Assembly (NCBI GenBank): GCA_012841145.1
Contig: DUVH01000021.1
Coordinates: 1 to 45,268, forward strand
Direction: 5' to 3'
DNA from: Clostridiaceae bacterium
GTDB lineage: Bacteria; Bacillota; Clostridia; Saccharofermentanales; DTU023
DNA length: 45,268 nt
Shown: positions 41,713-45,268 of the stretch, piece by piece
Position numbering within the stretch: position 1 is the first letter of the stretch
Layout: each line of letters starts with the position of its first letter
Notes under the pieces: generated by a model
Told to the model about the DNA's origin: nothing
Database searches by the model: none
Seen by the model: the letters and a program-made list of their open reading frames with translations, nothing else
Program-made: the position numbers and the translations under genes

Positions 41713-44466
41713 ATGAGGAAACAAAGTAGAATAATCGTCATGATTCTGGTGCTTGTAGCATCGCTTATGATGCCGGTCTTGCGACCTATCCCCAAAGTGC
41801 ATGCGGCAGATGTGCCGATCGATGAGACAAACTTCCCCAATGCAAATTTCAGAGAATTTGTGAAACATTATGATACGAATAATGATGGGATTTTGCAGCA
41901 AGCCGAGTTGAATGTAGTAACCTCAATGGACTGCGGTTTCCAAGGAATTACGGATATTACCGGCGTTGAGCACTTTGTAAATCTGGAAACTCTCTATTGT
42001 TATTACAATGGGATGGAATCTCTGGATGTTTCTAGTCTGACAAATCTTGTGACGCTGGACTGTTCTATTAATCAGCTAACCTCACTGGACGTGTCTAGTT
42101 TGATAAATCTTGAAACGCTTTCGTGTTGGAGTAACGAATTAACCTCACTGGACGTATCTGCTTGTGCAAATCTGAAAACTCTTAATTGTATCAACAACTA
42201 TGTGCTAGAGACATTGGTTGTAACCGGTTGCGATAATCTAGAAACTATTTGGTGTGCTACCAATAAGCTGTCGGAGCTTAATGTATCCGGATTGACAAAT
42301 CTTACGACTCTTTCGTGCTGGGATAACGAGTTAACCTCACTGGATGTGTCAGGTAGAGCTAATCTGAAAAACCTTTACTGTGACCAGAATAAGATTTCGG
42401 AGCTTATTTTGTCCGGCTGTGATAGTTTGGAAAAACTATCTTGTAAAGAGAATCAGCTAACTACTTTAGATGTATCCGGTTGTACAAATCTGGACACTCT
42501 TTTGTGTCAGGAAAATCAGCTGTCGGAACTTATCGTGTCCGGTCTAACCTTCTTGACTGAACTTAATTGTTACCTGAATCAGTTGAACTCACTGGACGTT
42601 TCTGGCTGCACGAGTCTGACAAAACTGCCGTGTTGGACTAACAAGCTGAAATCGATTGATGTGACCGGTTGTGTTAATTTGGAGTCTATTGATTGTTCTA
42701 CGAATATGCTAACAACTTTTGACGATTCCTCCATAAAGGGGTTATACTCCTTGGTTAAGTTAGATGATCTTCAATGCCATGATAACCAATTGACAACGTT
42801 GAACGTTACCCTTTTAGATGAATTGGGACTAAGTAGCCTCGGTTGTTCGGGCAATCAATTGACATCGCTAGACGCCTCTGACTGTTCAAATCTGGAATTT
42901 CTTAATTGTGAAGGAAACAGATTAGTTTCACTGGATGTGACTGGTTGTTCAAATCTGAATGGGCTCTATTGTGCTACTAACCGTTTGACATCATTGGATT
43001 TGTCTAACTGCCCAAATCTGGATTTTCTTGATTGTTCTGACAATCAACTGACGTCATTGGACGTATCCGGTTGCTCAGATCTATATGATCTTGACTGTTA
43101 CGACAATCAGCTTACGTCATTGGACGTATCTACCCTTAACGAGCTGATGTTTTTTAACTGTTCGGACAATCAGCTGACAACCCTAAACGTAGCAGGTTGT
43201 GCAAACTTAGCTGATCTTTCCTGCTCCAATAATCAGCTGACATCATTGGATGTTTCTGATTATACAAATCTAGAGTTTCTTTTTTGTTCGGGTAATCAGT
43301 TGGTCTCTCTGAAGGTACCCAAAAATCTGCTTAATCTTGCTTGTGACAAAAACCTGCTAACATCGCTCGATGTGTCCGGTTGTGAAGATCTGAATTGGCT
43401 TGACTGTTCTCGTAACCGGATAACATCGTTGGATGTATCAAACAGTGAAGGTTTGTTGGAGCTTTTGTGTTCTCACAATAATTTGGCGTCGCTGGACGTG
43501 TCTGCCTGCACATCGCTGTGGCAGTTAGATACTTGCCCGCAAACATTAGGCGTAATCGAAGCGATTCAAAACGGTGATCGACACGAGATTGATCTAAGTA
43601 ATCTTCCCAGGGTTCATGTCGCAAATATCAAGGCGGTTACACTTAAAAACGGCAAACCATTGCCGACAGGCTATAGTTATGATGAGACCAAAGGTCTGCT
43701 GACCATAGGGATCGGCATGGAACCGGCAGAACTCAAATATGTGTATGACACGAAAGCAGATAGGGATATCCTCGATCAGGATCCGTATGGAGAAGGATAT
43801 GATGACATATTCACATCCACTCCCGATATGGATGTCTACTTCACTGTTGAGCTTAAAGTGGCTCCGCCCGAACCAACAAAACCGGCACCTGAGCCTACGC
43901 CTACCACACCCGTCACGACCGCACCTGATCCTACACCCGCGCCCACGACGCCCTCTCCTGAGACTACACCCGCGCCCATGACGACCGATCCTTCACAGCA
44001 AGCGTTGGATGTTGAGATACCTGCGGCTTTGAACGAGGGCAATGATATCGATGCGGCAGGCGACAGCGTTGTGTATCATCAGGGTACATCCACGGGAGCT
44101 GCTTTCAGAGTGATCGGTGCGGAAGTCGCTGACTTCGTGCGTGTAGAGGTAAATGGCAAGGAGATACATAGCAGCAACTACACCGTGGAATCGGGCAGCA
44201 TTATCGTCAAGTTGAAGCAGGCCTATTTGAACAGTCTGCCGGTAGGTATGTACAAAATCGGAATCGTCACCTCCAAAGGTACCGGCATTAAGGACCTTGA
44301 AATTAAGGCTCCAACGCCTACTACCACTGAGGCAAAGAAGCCTGTGACGCCTGCGACAGGTGAAGCAAAGTTCACTCAGTTCTGGTGGTTGGCTGTGCTG
44401 CTGTTGGTGGTCGGTGCGGCACTGTTGCTGAGCTCTGTCTACCGTCGCAGGAGAGAGAGTCGATAG
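41713..44466 (+). CDS. Secreted, sortase-anchored leucine-rich repeat protein
   Basis: A 917-residue surface protein. Signal peptide: MRKQSR, hydrophobic IIVMILVLVASLMMPVL, cleavage near VHAAD. An EF-hand-like DTNNDGILQQAE block and an N-cap precede about 24 LRRs of about 21 residues, consensus NQLTSLDVSGCTNL with a Cys at two positions per repeat (residues about 75-620). Then a small conserved domain, a Pro/Thr-rich linker (about 715-760), another folded domain, and TPATGE followed by a hydrophobic segment and RRRRESR, a variant sorting signal. GAGGAG lies 8 bp before ATG. The type recalls internalin-like proteins of gut Bacillota and Bacteroidota; ligand unknown. Confidence 0.92.
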   Translation: MRKQSRIIVMILVLVASLMMPVLRPIPKVHAADVPIDETNFPNANFREFVKHYDTNNDGILQQAELNVVTSMDCGFQGITDITGVEHFVNLETLYCYYNGMESLDVSSLTNLVTLDCSINQLTSLDVSSLINLETLSCWSNELTSLDVSACANLKTLNCINNYVLETLVVTGCDNLETIWCATNKLSELNVSGLTNLTTLSCWDNELTSLDVSGRANLKNLYCDQNKISELILSGCDSLEKLSCKENQLTTLDVSGCTNLDTLLCQENQLSELIVSGLTFLTELNCYLNQLNSLDVSGCTSLTKLPCWTNKLKSIDVTGCVNLESIDCSTNMLTTFDDSSIKGLYSLVKLDDLQCHDNQLTTLNVTLLDELGLSSLGCSGNQLTSLDASDCSNLEFLNCEGNRLVSLDVTGCSNLNGLYCATNRLTSLDLSNCPNLDFLDCSDNQLTSLDVSGCSDLYDLDCYDNQLTSLDVSTLNELMFFNCSDNQLTTLNVAGCANLADLSCSNNQLTSLDVSDYTNLEFLFCSGNQLVSLKVPKNLLNLACDKNLLTSLDVSGCEDLNWLDCSRNRITSLDVSNSEGLLELLCSHNNLASLDVSACTSLWQLDTCPQTLGVIEAIQNGDRHEIDLSNLPRVHVANIKAVTLKNGKPLPTGYSYDETKGLLTIGIGMEPAELKYVYDTKADRDILDQDPYGEGYDDIFTSTPDMDVYFTVELKVAPPEPTKPAPEPTPTTPVTTAPDPTPAPTTPSPETTPAPMTTDPSQQALDVEIPAALNEGNDIDAAGDSVVYHQGTSTGAAFRVIGAEVADFVRVEVNGKEIHSSNYTVESGSIIVKLKQAYLNSLPVGMYKIGIVTSKGTGIKDLEIKAPTPTTTEAKKPVTPATGEAKFTQFWWLAVLLLVVGAALLLSSVYRRRRESR

Positions 44467-44501
44467 CGGTAACAACTCAGAATATTAGTTTGTGCAAAGA
44501 A

Positions 44502-44547
44502 AAGGGGGGTGTCTCAAAAGAGCCCCCTCTTGTTGAGATACCCCCTT
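44502..44547 (+). terminator. Terminator of the LRR gene with alternative folds
   Basis: GGGGGTGTCTCAA (44505-44517) pairs with TTGAGATACCCCC (44533-44545). The left arm can instead pair with the inner GAGCCCCC across an AAAA loop. The 270 bp after it (44548-44816) show no supported gene. Confidence 0.7.
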
Positions 44548-44816
44548 GTACACGATCGTGCTGCCTCGTATTGAGACAGTCTCTCCTTTTAAGAGTCGAT
44601 TCTGGTCAAAATTTGAACTTAGAGCAGGATTTTATGGCTGAAGAGTCGGTCTTTATGCAAATTTGCGCGTTTATACACTATTTTCGACCTGTTTATACGT
44701 CTTTAGCGCTGTTTTATTGCTCAAAGTTCGATTTTTGATCAACTTAGCAGGCTAAGCTTCTTTTTAATATAAAGGGCACCTCATTTTTGACCAATTTCAC
44801 GTAATATTTCTGCTTA

Positions 44817-44854
44817 CTAAAGGAGGTGTCTCATTTTTGAGACACCTCCTTTAG
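44817..44854 (+). terminator. Perfect 17-bp terminator-type hairpin, target of the intron
   Basis: The arm CTAAAGGAGGTGTCTCA (44817-44833), loop TTTT, then the exact reverse complement at 44838-44854. The group II intron begins one base later, so the natural T-tail has been displaced or replaced. Confidence 0.85.
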
Positions 44855-44855
44855 G

Positions 44856-45268
44856 GTGTGCCGGGCATGGCGCTTCATATGGGGGTGCAAGTCCCCTGCA
44901 CGGGTAGGTAACGACCAAGTGCAAGCCAAGGACAAGGGTGTCCGTCGCGAGGCGGAATCTGAAGGAAGTCCAAGGCACAATTCCGGCCTGAGGAACACGA
45001 ACCGCATCAGGCATATCGAGGTTGGGCAAGGCTGCATAACAAGCTAAACCCAAAAGTTACCCGGAACCGAGAGTGTAAATGCGGCAGGTAAATGGAAGGA
45101 AAGATGAAGCGTCTTACCCCGGGAGGTCTCATCGACGAGGTAGTAGTAACAACGAACGATGAGAAGTCAGCCGAAGCCATAGTAGCAGGCGAGAGCCAGT
45201 GAAGGGCAGAACCAAATGAGGTGGAGGTCAATGAAGACTACCGACCGTGACGAGTTAAAACACAGCCA
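44856..45268 (+). mobile_element. Group IIC intron, 5' part, truncated by the window end
   Basis: The sequence starts GTGTGCCGGGCATGG, the GUGYG 5' splice-site consensus and start of domain I. It then shows AAGGGTGTCCGT, GGAATCTGAAGGAAG, CTGAGGAACACGAAC, GCATAAC and CTTACC with GGGAGGTCTC, all in the order I remember for the Oceanobacillus iheyensis group IIC intron. Domains I-III would fit in the 370 bases before the encoded protein starts. Insertion right behind a terminator stem is the known habit of class C introns. The 3' end lies outside the window. Confidence 0.9.
45229..45268 (+). CDS. Intron-encoded reverse transcriptase/maturase, first 13 codons
   Basis: ATG 45229 follows GAGGTGGAGGTCA and reads MKTTDRDELKHS before the window ends. 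Position inside domain IV of the intron is where the group II maturase (reverse transcriptase plus X domain; class C lacks an endonuclease domain) is encoded. The assignment rests on the intron context, not on the few residues seen. Confidence 0.6.

Noticed and set aside
41517-41729. 70-residue ORF upstream of the LRR gene
   Set aside because: Overlaps the LRR start, lacks a ribosome binding site and has an improbable composition.
44817-45231. Several ORFs of 60-80 residues on both strands in the last 400 bp
   Set aside because: The region is a structured group II intron RNA; these frames cross its conserved ribozyme blocks.

Overview
The window looks like chromosomal DNA of a host-associated anaerobic Clostridia-type Bacillota. 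The grounds are rpoB and rpoC of Gram-positive type, a murT-gatD pair, tryptophanase, a clostridial 2[4Fe-4S] ferredoxin, sortase-anchored surface proteins, strong GGAGG ribosome binding sites, and the conserved order rsmI-metG-tatD. No species is claimed.

Layout. 1-3.4 kb: the tail of an ORF that may be an insertion-sequence transposase, a 34-bp palindrome, and a large cell-wall adhesin without a normal start or signal peptide. 3.6-7.4 kb: ferredoxin, rsmI, metG, tatD. 7.4-10.6 kb: a tandemly duplicated Rpn (PD-(D/E)XK) nuclease locus with a GNAT acetyltransferase, a GNAT remnant and a stand-alone Rpn C-terminal gene; both full copies carry a strong internal start codon, as expected for RpnL/RpnS gene-within-gene toxin-antitoxin pairs. 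10.6-11.9 kb: minus-strand membrane and metal-binding-like genes. 12-21.4 kb: a redox cluster made of a molybdenum aldehyde oxidoreductase, a flavin/Fe-S dicluster protein, a small CxxC protein, a methyltransferase, a C_GCAxxG_C_C protein, a radical SAM protein (TrsS type) and a short CoA-ligase-like protein. It matches from memory the DVU_1553-DVU_1559 type gene set of Desulfovibrio, whose joint function is not established. 21.5-30.3 kb: lipase-like hydrolase, tryptophanase, EF-G paralogue, CorC-like membrane protein, HAD phosphatase, parvulin foldase. 31-33.4 kb (minus): murT-gatD, in which GatD lacks both catalytic residues. 33.4-41.3 kb: a sigma-A promoter and the rpoB-rpoC operon. 41.7-44.5 kb: an LRR surface protein. 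44.8 kb to the end: a group IIC intron immediately behind a terminator hairpin, with the start of its reverse transcriptase running off the window.

Tandem repeats are unusually frequent: intergenic arrays with periods of 57, about 70, 42 and 62 bp, and in-frame repeats in the adhesin (498 bp spacing), rpn (12 bp), murT (60 and 81 bp) and the LRR gene (about 63 bp). Several terminators share a GGGGG..YCTCAA stem, the kind of site group IIC introns use.

The strongest leads are the Rpn array with intragenic and detached antitoxin-like reading frames, the catalytically dead GatD beside a repeat-expanded MurT, and the Trs-type redox cluster. All family assignments come from reading motifs; no database search was run.
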